Shown here in pieces: positions 8,334 to 18,022 of a stretch of DNA of 64,000 nt. Below the pieces are notes generated by a model. The model did not search any database and had not been told where the DNA came from. It saw only the letters and a program-made list of their open reading frames with translations. Source of the stretch: JANSWP01 sp041941305 (GTDB lineage Bacteria; Bacteroidota; Bacteroidia; Chitinophagales; Saprospiraceae). The stretch is from assembly GCA_041941305.1 (NCBI GenBank), contig JBGTQJ010000044.1, positions 9,227 to 73,226 of the forward strand, in the 5' to 3' direction. How positions within the stretch are numbered: position 1 is the stretch's first letter; each line of letters starts with the position of its first letter. The position numbers and the translations under genes are program-made.

Positions 8334-10718
8334 ATGAGAATAACGATACTATTTGCTCTTTTTTCACTATCTCTAAACCTTTCTGCTCAACAATACTCCA
8401 AAGTAAGGATTCAATTGGATCAAAACCACAAATTGATGGATTTGGCAAAGTTGGGATTGGAAGTAGACCATGGTGAATATGCCCCACACAAGCACTTTAT
8501 CAATGTTTTCTCAGATAAAGAAATTGCTCAAATCAAATCAGCTGGCTTTCAGATGAAGATATTGATAGCTGATATGGAAGCATATGTGGTCGCCCAAAAC
8601 CTTTCTCCGGAACCTGAAAGCAATGACCATTGTGATGAGGCAGCTCCCCTTTATGATTATGAAACTCCCGAAAATTACACCTTTGGAACGATGGGCGGCT
8701 ATTATACTTACCAGGAAATGCTGGATATTCTGGACGATATGGTCAGCAAATATCCTGATTTGATTTCTGCAAGAGCACCCGTAGGTAATATTTTGACCCA
8801 TGATGGCAATCCAATTTACTGGCTTAGAGTGTCAGATAATCCAAATGTAGATGAAGATGAGCCAGAAGTACTCTACACTGCCTTGCATCACGCCCGCGAA
8901 CCAAATAGCTTGTCCCAAATGATTTTCTTTTTGTGGTCCATTTTGGAACAGTATGACAGCAATCCAGAAATCCAATATTTGCTAAACAATACAGAGTTGT
9001 ATTTTATGCCTTGCCTCAACCCCGATGGATATTTGTACAATGAATTGACCAATCCAGATGGTGGGGGCTTTTGGAGAAAAAACCGCCGCGATAATTTTGA
9101 TGGTACCTTTGGAGTTGACCTGAACAGAAATTATGGATTCGAATGGGGTTTTGATGATCAAGGCTCATCTCCCGTCACAGATGCACAAACTTATCGTGGA
9201 CCAGCACCTTTTTCAGAGCCGGAAACACAGGCTGTTCGCGACTTTTGCAATGCTCACAAGTTTCAAATTGCACTTAACTATCACACTTATGGCAATCTCT
9301 TAATTTATCCATGGGGTTATTTAGACACTCCAACGGATGAGCACGATACCTTCGGCGCCTTCGCAGAAATCATGACTCGTGAAAACAATTACGTTTTTGG
9401 TACCGGAACGGAAACAGTTGGCTACACTGTCAATGGAGATTCTGACGATTGGTTCTACGGTGAGGCGGTGACCAAACCTCCAATTTATGCAATGACTCCC
9501 GAAGTTGGGCCAGCTTTCTGGCCATCCCAGGCTCAAATTGATGAATTCAATAAATCTACCTATCTGCTAAACATCACGACCGCCCATTTAGTGCATAATT
9601 ATGGACTGGCAAAAGATTTGAGCCCTGAACTCATCACACAAACCCAGGGTGAGATTGAATTTAGTTTGAAAAAATATGGTTTAAAAGTAGGTGCATTATC
9701 CATCTATTTGGAGCCTGTTTCAGATAACATTGCATGGGTTGGTTCTCCACTCAATTATGGCTTAGCTTCCTATGAAGAAGTAGAAAATTCCCTGCCCTAT
9801 GTGCTTGATTCTGATATCGAGAATAATGATGAAGTAATTTTCAATTTGGTAGTGGATAATGGCGTTTTCACCCACAAACAAGAAATCATCAAAATCTATA
9901 CAGACGGTACCAACTCTGGTACAACTGAAATTTTCAATGACCCTGCAGATGATTTGGCAAATTGGTTTGACCCCACAGAATGGGCGACCACTACTGCATA
10001 TTTCTTCTCTGAACCAAGTAGTATCACCGATTCTCCATTTGGGCAATATGAAGCCAACACTATCAATGAAATCATTTTGGACAATCCAATTCAACTCTTG
10101 GATGTGGAAGCAGCTTTTTTGAGTTTTTGGGCAAGTTGGAATATTGAAAATGATTATGATTACGTTCAAGTGCAACTATCGGTTGATGGCGGCAATTTTG
10201 TTCCGCTTTGCGGAAAATATTCCAATTTGGGAGTTGATCCATTTCAGCCCCTAGATGAGCCACTTTACGACGCAGTTCAAAATGATTGGGTTCAGGAGGA
10301 AATTGATTTGAGTGAATTTTTAGAATTAGAAAATGATCCCTGGATTCAAATTAGAATCGTATTGTACGCTGATGGAGGTGTGGAAGCAGATGGTTTTTAT
10401 TTTGATGATATGATCATTTCTGTAGTGCCCGAAGAGATTAGTTCCACTACCCTATTTCACTTGAATGATTTCGTTTACAAAAGTCATCCAAATCCAGCAA
10501 ATGATTATACCATTATTGAGTTTTCTGAAAATCCAGCTGAATTCTCAAACGCTAGTTTGCTTATTTTCAACACTTTAGGGCAACAAGTATTTGAAAGTGG
10601 AGTAAGCGGGAAACAGCTTAGAGTAAATACTTCGGGCTGGGAAGCAGGGGTCTATTATTATCAATTGCAGATAGATGAAGAGATTTTGGAAGCGAAAAGA
10701 TTGAGTGTTGCAAGGTAA
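8334..10718 (+). CDS. Secreted M14 zinc carboxypeptidase with T9SS sorting domain
   Basis: A 794-residue exported peptidase. A signal peptide is followed by a propeptide and an M14 catalytic domain (about 118-430). Zinc ligands are H186 and E189 (HHAREP) and H317 (NYHTYG). Substrate-binding LNRNYG and the catalytic Glu (TPE390VG) are present, so the enzyme should be active. Beta-sandwich regions follow, then a C-terminal type A sorting domain (HPNPANDYT... to the end) that directs secretion through T9SS and attachment to the surface. Likely role: removing C-terminal residues from extracellular peptides. A perfect 18-bp stem terminator follows it. Confidence 0.92.
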   Translation: MRITILFALFSLSLNLSAQQYSKVRIQLDQNHKLMDLAKLGLEVDHGEYAPHKHFINVFSDKEIAQIKSAGFQMKILIADMEAYVVAQNLSPEPESNDHCDEAAPLYDYETPENYTFGTMGGYYTYQEMLDILDDMVSKYPDLISARAPVGNILTHDGNPIYWLRVSDNPNVDEDEPEVLYTALHHAREPNSLSQMIFFLWSILEQYDSNPEIQYLLNNTELYFMPCLNPDGYLYNELTNPDGGGFWRKNRRDNFDGTFGVDLNRNYGFEWGFDDQGSSPVTDAQTYRGPAPFSEPETQAVRDFCNAHKFQIALNYHTYGNLLIYPWGYLDTPTDEHDTFGAFAEIMTRENNYVFGTGTETVGYTVNGDSDDWFYGEAVTKPPIYAMTPEVGPAFWPSQAQIDEFNKSTYLLNITTAHLVHNYGLAKDLSPELITQTQGEIEFSLKKYGLKVGALSIYLEPVSDNIAWVGSPLNYGLASYEEVENSLPYVLDSDIENNDEVIFNLVVDNGVFTHKQEIIKIYTDGTNSGTTEIFNDPADDLANWFDPTEWATTTAYFFSEPSSITDSPFGQYEANTINEIILDNPIQLLDVEAAFLSFWASWNIENDYDYVQVQLSVDGGNFVPLCGKYSNLGVDPFQPLDEPLYDAVQNDWVQEEIDLSEFLELENDPWIQIRIVLYADGGVEADGFYFDDMIISVVPEEISSTTLFHLNDFVYKSHPNPANDYTIIEFSENPAEFSNASLLIFNTLGQQVFESGVSGKQLRVNTSGWEAGVYYYQLQIDEEILEAKRLSVAR

Positions 10719-10723
10719 TACAA

Positions 10724-10770
10724 ATTCCCCTATGGCACTGCCAATTGGTTTTGCAGTGCCATAGGGGAAT
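10724..10770. terminator. Bidirectional terminator between convergent genes
   Basis: ATTCCCCTATGGCACTGC (10724-10741) pairs perfectly with 10753-10770 across an 11-base loop. It lies between the M14 peptidase gene (+) and the barrel gene (-), so it can serve both. Confidence 0.85.
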
Positions 10771-10780
10771 CTATAATAAG

Positions 10781-11389
10781 TTATTTTTTCAAGCGGTATT
10801 CCAGGGACAACTGAAAAACTCTGTTTTTATGTTTTTGCGTTCCTATATCATTTCCATTGATATCAGTATAATTTATTTCCAAAACAGAATTGTAAGCATA
10901 GATATATCTAAAACTGGCTCCGAGGTGTTCTCCAAAATTCCATTGAATACCAGCCAGGGCAGCCAAGTCAATTTCATTATCTGCTCCTAACAAATCCAAA
11001 TCTTCGCTAAGCAAATACCCTATTTGACCTCCCAGCAAAACTTTAATATTCCATTCCTCTATAGGCATAAAAGCAAGAACAATTGGAAGATTTAGGTATT
11101 CAAAGTCCTGGGTTCCTTCTGTGTAGTTATTTTTAGCCCCTTGTAAACTGTAAAGTAATTCAGTTCGAATTCCAAATTTGTCCCCAATGGTATATTCCCC
11201 AAAAATACCTGTATGGTAGCCCACTCGATAATTATAAAAATCAGCAGTCTCATTATTGATTTGAAGGGTAACCTCATTTTCTGACAAGGTGGTATAATTG
11301 AGCCCTGCTTTGAGTCCAAAGTTGAATTGCCCAAAAGAAATCGTTTGAATGCACCAGAAAATTAAAATAAAGAAAAACGTCTTTTTCAT
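10781..11389 (-). CDS. Outer-membrane beta-barrel protein, second paralogue
   Basis: A 202-residue protein with a signal peptide (ending ISFGQ), a first strand FNFGLKAGLNYTTLSE and a last strand FQLSLEYRLKK. It has the same fold and length as the protein at 5844-6473 and shares the INYTDINGN loop near the C-terminus. A function cannot be assigned. It is probably a monocistronic gene between the bidirectional terminator and a noncoding fold-back stretch. Confidence 0.8.
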   Translation of the reverse strand: MKKTFFFILIFWCIQTISFGQFNFGLKAGLNYTTLSENEVTLQINNETADFYNYRVGYHTGIFGEYTIGDKFGIRTELLYSLQGAKNNYTEGTQDFEYLNLPIVLAFMPIEEWNIKVLLGGQIGYLLSEDLDLLGADNEIDLAALAGIQWNFGEHLGASFRYIYAYNSVLEINYTDINGNDIGTQKHKNRVFQLSLEYRLKK

Positions 11390-11450
11390 TTTGTTGATGT
11401 TGAAGTTGGGGGTTAATAAATTAATAAACTACGCAAAATTGGCGAAGTGA

Positions 11451-11572
11451 TTTTTTTCTCAATCAAGGCAAAAAACGTAGATGATGCAGCGCATCAACGA
11501 GGCTTTTCCCCCATCCCAAAGGGAGTCCCTTGGACAAGGGATGCCCTTGGCAAACGCAGAGTGAGAAAAAAA
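11451..11572. repeat. Noncoding interval bounded by 11-bp inverted repeats
   Basis: TTTTTTTCTCA (11451-11461) is the reverse complement of TGAGAAAAAAA (11562-11572). Inside are GATGCAGCGCATC and CCCTTGGACAAGGG palindromes. A reading frame crosses it on the + strand, but its translation looks like noncoding sequence. Possibly a miniature element; the evidence is weak because the arms are A/T runs. Confidence 0.3.
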
Positions 11573-11580
11573 GGAGGGGT

Positions 11581-14496
11581 TCAATTGCGTAGGTTATTAT
11601 TTGCTAAAGCCCTTGATTTAAAAAAGAATCCCAATATTAGGATACTCAAAAAACCAAACGCCATCCACCAATACTTATTTCCAGTGTTAAAAACCTTGTC
11701 TGTGTTCCCAAACTGTACGAATGCTCCCCAATAATAGGGATGTGATTGTTTGATGTCAGCTTGCTCTAGGAAATCATATTTAGTTTTTCTCAAAGCCTCA
11801 TTTTTAGGCAATCCCTGCAAAAGGTGTTTATAAAATTGAATGATGAATTTTGATGTAGCACAATCATCAACAGACCAAAGCGTGGTGACCGTACTTGGGC
11901 AGCCAGCCAGGGTAAATCCACGAGCCAAACTCATAATCCCTTCTCCTTTTACCAATTTTCCAGAACCTGTATTGCAGGCACTTAGTACGGCCATTTTTGC
12001 ATTTAAAGCGATGTTTGTTAAATCATAACCAGAAAGAAATCCATCTGAAAGGAAAATTTTGTTGAGCATCGGATTTTCGTCATTCACACATGCATGTGTA
12101 GATAAATGCAGGATTTCATAGTTCGAAGCATTTGATTTAAAATTTTCCAAATTGGCATTTGCGCCAAATAGAGCATCTCCATTTAGTAAGTGGTTCACTT
12201 CCTTAATTTCTGGCTGATTGCAATGTAGATCATAAACCTCTCCCGAAACGCAATCTCTATTTGAGGTGCTTTTGTCATTTCCAAAAGTAGGTGCAAAACC
12301 CAAAAAAGATTTTAGAGCGCCTGATTTTCTCTTTTTATGTTTTTTTAATAATAGGGTACCCGAAAAACCATAACTCAACCGGTATCTTTCAAAAAGGTAA
12401 TCCAGGCTTTCCAAATTGAAGTTGGAAACACTTTCATTCGGTTTCTGAGTTAGTAAGATTTCAAAAGGTAAGTAGCTCAAAATATCATCTGGAATTAGGA
12501 TTAATTGATTAATGTTTTCTGGCAAATCCATTAAGCAATCTTTTAGAAGTGTCTGATATAGTTGATAGGCTACTTCTTGAAAGTCAATCAAGCTTGCCTC
12601 AAAATTCTGACTATTTGGTTTATTTGAAATAAGTTGTCTAAAGTTAAGTGCAGATTGGAGAAAATTTTCCCTGGTGTCTAGATTGTAAACTCGAACATCA
12701 TCTTTAGAAATACAAAAAATGTAGGAGGATTCTTCTCCAACAAAATATTCTATAAGTGCATTTTCTGAGTTTAAAAGCCCCTTTTGAATTTCAGGAAGGG
12801 ATACAATGTCAAAATCGCCTTTCAACTCATTGTATTTAGGATAATTATGAACCAGAAATTCATTGAGCTTTCGCTTTTCTTGTTTTAGATCAAAAACTTC
12901 CCCTTCCCATCTTTCAACTTTTTCAGTCTCCCCTTTCTCTCCCTTCTGCTTTTCTTCAAATAGCTTGGTTTCATAAAACGCCAAATTTGTTGCCAACTCC
13001 TTATCTTTTTTTAATAAACTATCTGGAATCCCACTTAAATCCTTGGCTGATTGTTCCGTAATGGACTCTAGCAAAACCAAAGCCTTATTGCTTTCTGCAA
13101 ATCTCCATGCTTCTGCCAAATACTTTTCTTCTGCTGTAATTTCGAACAATTCTAAAGCTACCTTAATAGCCTTTTCAAAATACCTGACTACTTTGCCAGA
13201 TAATAAAACCTTAGACCCCTGGGCAAAATAACTTTTCCGAACTTCTTTTATGAGTTCAGTTAGCAATTGGTAACTTTCATAAGAAGCTTTCAATTCCTTT
13301 ATCCCCTCTTCATTCCCCTCGTAATTAAGGTATAATGCATCCGCTTTTTCTGCTAGCAAATCAATCGCAATCGCTTTGTTAATATATTGATTAATATCAG
13401 GATTTTTTAAAGGACTTTCAATGACATAATCCTTTGTATTTGTTTTAAGGGCAGAATTAATAATTTCAACAGCTTTCCTTGAATCTCCTTTTTCCAGATA
13501 AGTTTTCCCTTGCCACATCAAAGCTTTGGCAATTTCGGGATGTCTTTGATAGCTTTCATATTCTTTTTTGACTGCAGCTTCAGCTTTTTGAAATTGTTCC
13601 AATGCTGCTTCATATTTTTGTTCCTTCAGGAAAAAATTTCCGTAAATAACATGAGTTTTGTAATCGTCGAGAAGAGTATATTCTTTTGAAGCTTCTAAGG
13701 CCAAATTGATATAATAGCTCGTACTATCAAAATTATTTTGTTCATGATAAAGATCAGCAAGATTTTGATAACATGTTAAGGCAGGTTGTGTCAAATATTT
13801 TGAAGAGGGATGTTTTTCTACCAGAGAAAGGGCTTGATGAAAAAGAGATTTGGCAGTTTCAATCTGATTTTTTTCCTTATGAACTTTTGCCATAAAAGTT
13901 AAATATCCAGGCAAATCAGGATCCATAATGCCCATTGCAGCTAGTCTGGAATTATATGCTTTCATTGAATAATCTAGCGCAAGTTCCAATTCTCCCAAAG
14001 TTTGGAAAGTATAAGCCAAATTTGAGCAAATGTTTCCCAAACCGTATTCATCTCCCTGTTTCTCAGTTGCCGTCATTGCCTTTTGTCCATAGTAAATAGC
14101 ATTACTATAATCTCCTTTTAATTGATAAAATGGGGCTAGGTTTGAAATAGCAATCGAATAATATTCACTATTTATTCCAAAATGCTTTTCTGCAATTTCA
14201 ACTGATTTTTTTGATGCTTCAATGCCTTTTTCAAAATCCTCAATCAAATAATTTCCCAAAGTGAGCCAAGCTAAACATTTATAGTAATTAACCCAGTTTT
14301 GAGTTTCCAAAAAATAAGGAGAGGCATTAGAAGCATATTCTATTATCTTCTCGGGTTGAAGTCGGCTATAAATTTTTGATAAATTTTCAAAGGCATAAAT
14401 GGAATCTTGCTTTGTTTGACCAACTAGGTTTGAAGTAAAAAACAGGAAAAAGCCAAAACAAGCTATTTTGTAAAATATATGATGGTATGCATTCAT
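11581..14496 (-). CDS. Exported TPR-CHAT domain protein (caspase-like protease)
   Basis: A 971-residue protein. A signal peptide (ending SNLVGQ) is followed by TPR repeats to about residue 400, a helical linker, and a C-terminal CHAT domain. The domain has the catalytic pair His801 (LSTHA) and Cys841 (LSACNTG), so the clan CD protease active site is intact. A single TM segment at about 942-960 and a basic tail close the protein. The predicted topology puts the TPR and protease in the periplasm, anchored at the C-terminus. No dedicated substrate gene, such as a gasdermin, lies next to it. Substrate and trigger are unknown. Confidence 0.85.
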   Translation of the reverse strand: MNAYHHIFYKIACFGFFLFFTSNLVGQTKQDSIYAFENLSKIYSRLQPEKIIEYASNASPYFLETQNWVNYYKCLAWLTLGNYLIEDFEKGIEASKKSVEIAEKHFGINSEYYSIAISNLAPFYQLKGDYSNAIYYGQKAMTATEKQGDEYGLGNICSNLAYTFQTLGELELALDYSMKAYNSRLAAMGIMDPDLPGYLTFMAKVHKEKNQIETAKSLFHQALSLVEKHPSSKYLTQPALTCYQNLADLYHEQNNFDSTSYYINLALEASKEYTLLDDYKTHVIYGNFFLKEQKYEAALEQFQKAEAAVKKEYESYQRHPEIAKALMWQGKTYLEKGDSRKAVEIINSALKTNTKDYVIESPLKNPDINQYINKAIAIDLLAEKADALYLNYEGNEEGIKELKASYESYQLLTELIKEVRKSYFAQGSKVLLSGKVVRYFEKAIKVALELFEITAEEKYLAEAWRFAESNKALVLLESITEQSAKDLSGIPDSLLKKDKELATNLAFYETKLFEEKQKGEKGETEKVERWEGEVFDLKQEKRKLNEFLVHNYPKYNELKGDFDIVSLPEIQKGLLNSENALIEYFVGEESSYIFCISKDDVRVYNLDTRENFLQSALNFRQLISNKPNSQNFEASLIDFQEVAYQLYQTLLKDCLMDLPENINQLILIPDDILSYLPFEILLTQKPNESVSNFNLESLDYLFERYRLSYGFSGTLLLKKHKKRKSGALKSFLGFAPTFGNDKSTSNRDCVSGEVYDLHCNQPEIKEVNHLLNGDALFGANANLENFKSNASNYEILHLSTHACVNDENPMLNKIFLSDGFLSGYDLTNIALNAKMAVLSACNTGSGKLVKGEGIMSLARGFTLAGCPSTVTTLWSVDDCATSKFIIQFYKHLLQGLPKNEALRKTKYDFLEQADIKQSHPYYWGAFVQFGNTDKVFNTGNKYWWMAFGFLSILILGFFFKSRALANNNLRN

Positions 14497-14707
14497 TATC
14501 TAGGAGATTCGCATTTTTTTAAAAAAATTGACCGAAAAGGTATAAAAAATCAACCTGAAAAGAGGATTATTCAATAATTCCATTCCCAAATTAGACTCAC
14601 AAAAATCTATACACATATAAAAATAGGGATTGTTCAAAAAACTGTGTCAACTCGATTCTAACTACTTGATTGTCAGTTTAACATTGAACATTCTCAAAAA
14701 ATATTAA

Positions 14708-14736
14708 AAGCGACAAGGCTCTTGACCTTGCCGCTT
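14708..14736 (-). terminator. Rho-independent terminator of the 14766 gene
   Basis: Read on the minus strand, AAGCGGCAAGG pairs with CCTTGTCGCTT (one G-T) around a 7-base loop, followed by a T-rich tract. Confidence 0.7.
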
Positions 14737-14765
14737 AATTAAAGTGTATTTTTATTGTTGTAAAT

Positions 14766-15788
14766 TTATTGGATTTTTACAATCTTTCTCATTATAAAAT
14801 TATCTCCAATTCCAAAACTCAAATAATAAATACCCGGAATCCAATCTTCTGTTGAAACCACAATCTTGGTTTCAGAATACTCTAATTGCCTATATAGTAT
14901 CTCCTTACCTAAGGCATCTAAAATGAATAAGGATAGACCTTCTTTTCCTTGATTATCAAATTCGATAGTAAAATCACCTTTAAAGGGATTGGGAAAAATG
15001 CTGGTATTTTTGATTCCAGAAACAATAGACTTTTGCTCTAAAACTGCTGAAGAATTGATATGGATCATTGATACTTTGCTTTCTTCCAAAGACTGGGCTT
15101 CTCCTTTTTCATAAACTTTTCCAAGTTCATCATTTGAGTTTCCTATATATGGGTCGAAAGCATCATGACAGCAGATAAACTTGGTACCAGATACAATCCC
15201 TGTACTGGGTGGAAATACCTGAGGGGGAAAAAGGCTAGGATGTGCTGTAACAGGATAAGGAATATACCCTCCATTACCATCATCTGTTACCAATTCAAAA
15301 GAATAATCTACTTCTAGTATTGTACCTGGCGCACATTCACTACTTAAATCAAAGGTAAAAATGATTCCTCCTGAATAAAAATTCTGCTGAAATCCAGGTA
15401 TGACGCACTCGTTCATTTCGACTCCAAGCTCGGAAAAGGAATTGGTTACTCCTACATAAGTATCGTCAAAATTATAGGCTACATACATCTCTGGATAGTT
15501 ATGTATTAATGGATCTGCAGTTGTAACATAAAATCCAATATAAAGATGGTTGTTTTCCTTCAGTTGAAGACACATGCCTTGTGAATTTCCATTTCCTGAC
15601 TCTTCAATTATTGGAATTCCGCCAACCATAAGATTTCCCCAATTGGTTATAGAGACTCTTGCCACAGATGTGTCTGGAGTTGTAGATGTACCTGTAGTCG
15701 TAGGATTTGCGAAGGATTGAATTTGAAAGCCAAATAATACGAATATCACTCCCCAAATAGCGAAAGATAGTTTTGTTGTGTTTAACAT
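14766..15788 (-). CDS. T9SS-sorted secreted protein of unknown function
   Basis: A 340-residue exported protein with a signal peptide (ending SFANP). A central beta-rich region of unknown type carries scattered Cys (including an adjacent pair, FICCHD). A C-terminal type A sorting domain begins near SIFPNPFKGDFTIEF and ends MRKIVKIQ. It should be secreted by T9SS to the cell surface or medium. I recognise no enzymatic motif. It is monocistronic, with its own terminator. Confidence 0.75.
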   Translation of the reverse strand: MLNTTKLSFAIWGVIFVLFGFQIQSFANPTTTGTSTTPDTSVARVSITNWGNLMVGGIPIIEESGNGNSQGMCLQLKENNHLYIGFYVTTADPLIHNYPEMYVAYNFDDTYVGVTNSFSELGVEMNECVIPGFQQNFYSGGIIFTFDLSSECAPGTILEVDYSFELVTDDGNGGYIPYPVTAHPSLFPPQVFPPSTGIVSGTKFICCHDAFDPYIGNSNDELGKVYEKGEAQSLEESKVSMIHINSSAVLEQKSIVSGIKNTSIFPNPFKGDFTIEFDNQGKEGLSLFILDALGKEILYRQLEYSETKIVVSTEDWIPGIYYLSFGIGDNFIMRKIVKIQ

Positions 15789-16321
15789 GATTGTAATTTT
15801 AGATTTAAAATAGGTATTTTTTTAAACCTAAAAACAAAAATTCAGTCTGGTTTTGCTCACCCCGACTTTTGTGTTTTGTATAAAATAGAGAGTGGAATTC
15901 TAAATGATTGAAATTGGATTTTTCCAATTTTTTTTGGAGATGGAAGGCCTTCCTTAAAATCCATTTTTCAAAAATTAGAGTGCGTGTTTCGATATACTAT
16001 TCCAGGTGCCCAATAAAAGGTAAACCAAGGGGGACTTTTTTTTTTGAATTTAGGAATATTTGAATGGAAAGAATATGTTTCATTTGATTCCTGTGCTTTT
16101 TTATAATTTCAAATTTTGGCTTAAAACAATTACGCTTTTTTGATTTGATAAAGGTAGCGTCCTGCGGCACTATTTTCAATTATGAACCAATAAGTGATGG
16201 GGTTTTGGCGATAAGTGATGAAAAAAAATGAATAAATGATGAATTACTTTCTTTTTATGAAATCCTAATTTTAAGTTTACCTTTCCTTTCGATATAAGAA
16301 TCTATAAATAGTAGCTGAGTT
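15789..16321. other. 533-bp intergenic region between divergent genes
   Basis: It separates the 14766 gene (-) from the ECF sigma gene (+). I see no convincing gene; a 60-codon minus frame looks random. TTACCTTTC at about 16277-16285 resembles a TAnnTTTG element with one mismatch and could belong to the sigma gene promoter. GATAAGTGATG-like words repeat near 16190-16240. Confidence 0.4.
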
Positions 16322-16903
16322 ATGCCAAAACTTTATGACGAGGAGCTGATTGAAAAAATAAAATCTGTTAATAGTCGAGACAATGAGGAAGCCCTTTCAC
16401 AACTCTATCGAATCATGTTTCCCAAAGTGCTGGGTTACGTACAGAAAAACAGAGGAGGATTTAGTCAGGCGGAAGATGTCTTTCAGGATAGCCTGCTGGC
16501 TTTTTATAAAATGGCAAAAAGGGATCGATTACCCGAAAAAACCAGGGTAGAAGCTTATTTCTTTACCATCTGCAAAAACCTGTGGCTGAAAACGCTCCAA
16601 AAACAAAAAGATGTAGTCGAAGTATCAGAATCCGAAAACTCGATTGGCGAGGAAGATCTAGGCATTCAAACCATTTTTACTGATGAACGAAAGGCTTTAC
16701 TGGATATGCTTATGCAGCAACTGGGAGAGCGATGCTATCAGATACTTACATTTTATTATTTTGAGAAACAATCTATGAAAGAAATTGCTAAGCTAATGAG
16801 CTTCGCAAGTGGAGATGTAGCTAAAACTCAAAAATCCAAATGTTTAAAAAAACTAAAGTCTATTGTATTGGAAACCCCAAAATACAAGAGTTATTTTAGA
16901 TGA
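16322..16903 (+). CDS. ECF-type sigma-70 family RNA polymerase sigma factor
   Basis: A 193-residue protein with sigma region 2 (about 25-95: LYRIMFPKVLGYV..., QAEDVFQDSLLAFY) and region 4 (about 125-180: LGERCYQILTFYYFEKQSMKEIAKLM), without the large domains of primary sigma factors. It should direct polymerase to a small regulon. The gene 112 bp downstream encodes a single-TM protein with a cytoplasmic N-terminus, a natural candidate for its membrane regulator. A GAGA-type hairpin lies between the two. Confidence 0.88.
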   Translation: MPKLYDEELIEKIKSVNSRDNEEALSQLYRIMFPKVLGYVQKNRGGFSQAEDVFQDSLLAFYKMAKRDRLPEKTRVEAYFFTICKNLWLKTLQKQKDVVEVSESENSIGEEDLGIQTIFTDERKALLDMLMQQLGERCYQILTFYYFEKQSMKEIAKLMSFASGDVAKTQKSKCLKKLKSIVLETPKYKSYFR

Positions 16904-16917
16904 GATAAGTAGAGCTT

Positions 16918-17003
16918 GAGAGTGTGAGAGTATGAGAATTTGAGAGACGAATTTAAAGCAAAATTCTCTCAATCTCTCATTCTCTCAATCTCTCATACTC
17001 TCC
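16918..17003. repeat. GAGAGATT octamer hairpin, copy 1
   Basis: The left arm (16918-16947) is built of GAGAGTGT/GAGAGTAT/GAGAATTT units. The right arm (16966-17003) is the inverted CTCTCAATCTCTCATT type. The element forms a long imperfect hairpin between the sigma factor gene and its partner. A related element is at 43981-44075. Confidence 0.75.
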
Positions 17004-17015
17004 AATGCGCAAGAC

Positions 17016-17759
17016 ATGAAACCCATTGATGATCAAAAAATTGACGACTTTATCATGAATAAGTTAATAGGATCTGAATTGGACGCTTTTACAGCACAAA
17101 TGGAAAGCGACCCCGAACTCGCCTCCGAGGTAAAATTGAGGCAACAGTTACTCGCTGAATTGGATGTCTTATCTGATTATAAAACCCAACAAAAAATCCA
17201 AGCTGTCCACAAAACAGAGATGGCACGATTTCGGGGCAAAAAACGGAGAATCGTAGCGATATGGAGATTTGCAGCAGCTGCTATTTTTGGCTTGTTGGCA
17301 TTTTCAGTCTGGTGGTTTACAGATGAGGCTACTCCAGCAGAATTGTATGCCAGCAACTATAGCCCATACTCCTACAAATACGGAGTTAGAGATGTGGATA
17401 CTATCAACCCGGCTCTAAAACAGGCAAGTGATTATTACCAAAATCAAAATTATGAGCAAGCTATTCCACTTTTGATTAAAGGTATGGAAGAAAATCCAGA
17501 CGAAACTGAATTGTATTTGGCACTGGGGATTAGCCTTTTTGAAACAGGCGACGCTGAAGCTGCACTCCAACAATTTGATTATTTGATCCGAAAACAGGAC
17601 AGGTTTTATGCAGGGGAAGCACTTTGGTATTCTTCATTGATTGAACTCAATCGAGGAAACATTGACAATACAACCACATTTTTAAATCAAATAACCACTA
17701 GCAATTCAAATGATTCCCTTTATCAAAAAGCTCAAAATTTATTAAAAAAATTAGGTTAG
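17016..17759 (+). CDS. Single-TM TPR protein, probable anti-sigma/regulatory partner
   Basis: A 247-residue protein. An acidic N-terminal segment (IDDQKIDDFIMNKLIGSELDAF, reminiscent of anti-sigma zinc-finger-like N-termini but without the Cys/His ligands) is followed by a basic stretch, one TM helix at about 85-101, and a periplasmic TPR region (about 130-245). The order and spacing after an ECF sigma gene suggest it tethers or modulates that sigma factor in response to a periplasmic partner. This role is inferred from context. Confidence 0.6.
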   Translation: MKPIDDQKIDDFIMNKLIGSELDAFTAQMESDPELASEVKLRQQLLAELDVLSDYKTQQKIQAVHKTEMARFRGKKRRIVAIWRFAAAAIFGLLAFSVWWFTDEATPAELYASNYSPYSYKYGVRDVDTINPALKQASDYYQNQNYEQAIPLLIKGMEENPDETELYLALGISLFETGDAEAALQQFDYLIRKQDRFYAGEALWYSSLIELNRGNIDNTTTFLNQITTSNSNDSLYQKAQNLLKKLG

Positions 17760-18022
17760 TAGGTTTTAGTAAAGCGCAGTTTGCCATTTGGATTACGAAT
17801 TGTGTGCCTCAAAATCTCTATTATTGAATTCTTATAGCCAGGCATTATATCAATAAACCAAGCAAGAGTTTAGAATACAACTGGCGTTTTCTCTATCAAC
17901 GACATAGCATCTTCTTTAGCCATGTCATTGACGACTTGTATGAGTAGTACCATGCTATTCAGCAAAAAATACTATTAACAGTTATTTTTTTCTTCTAAAA
18001 AGAACTCAATACTAAAAAGATT

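Noticed and set aside
11447..11734. A 95-codon plus-strand frame over the end of the CHAT gene
   Set aside because: It overlaps the well-supported minus-strand CHAT gene and an inverted-repeat stretch; its translation has no protein-like pattern.
15850..15875. TTTGCTCACCyCGACTT shared with 31463-31480
   Set aside because: A single short match without shared flanks; could be chance.
15997..16179. A 60-codon minus frame before the sigma factor gene
   Set aside because: Composition and content look random, and there is no start context or neighbour support.
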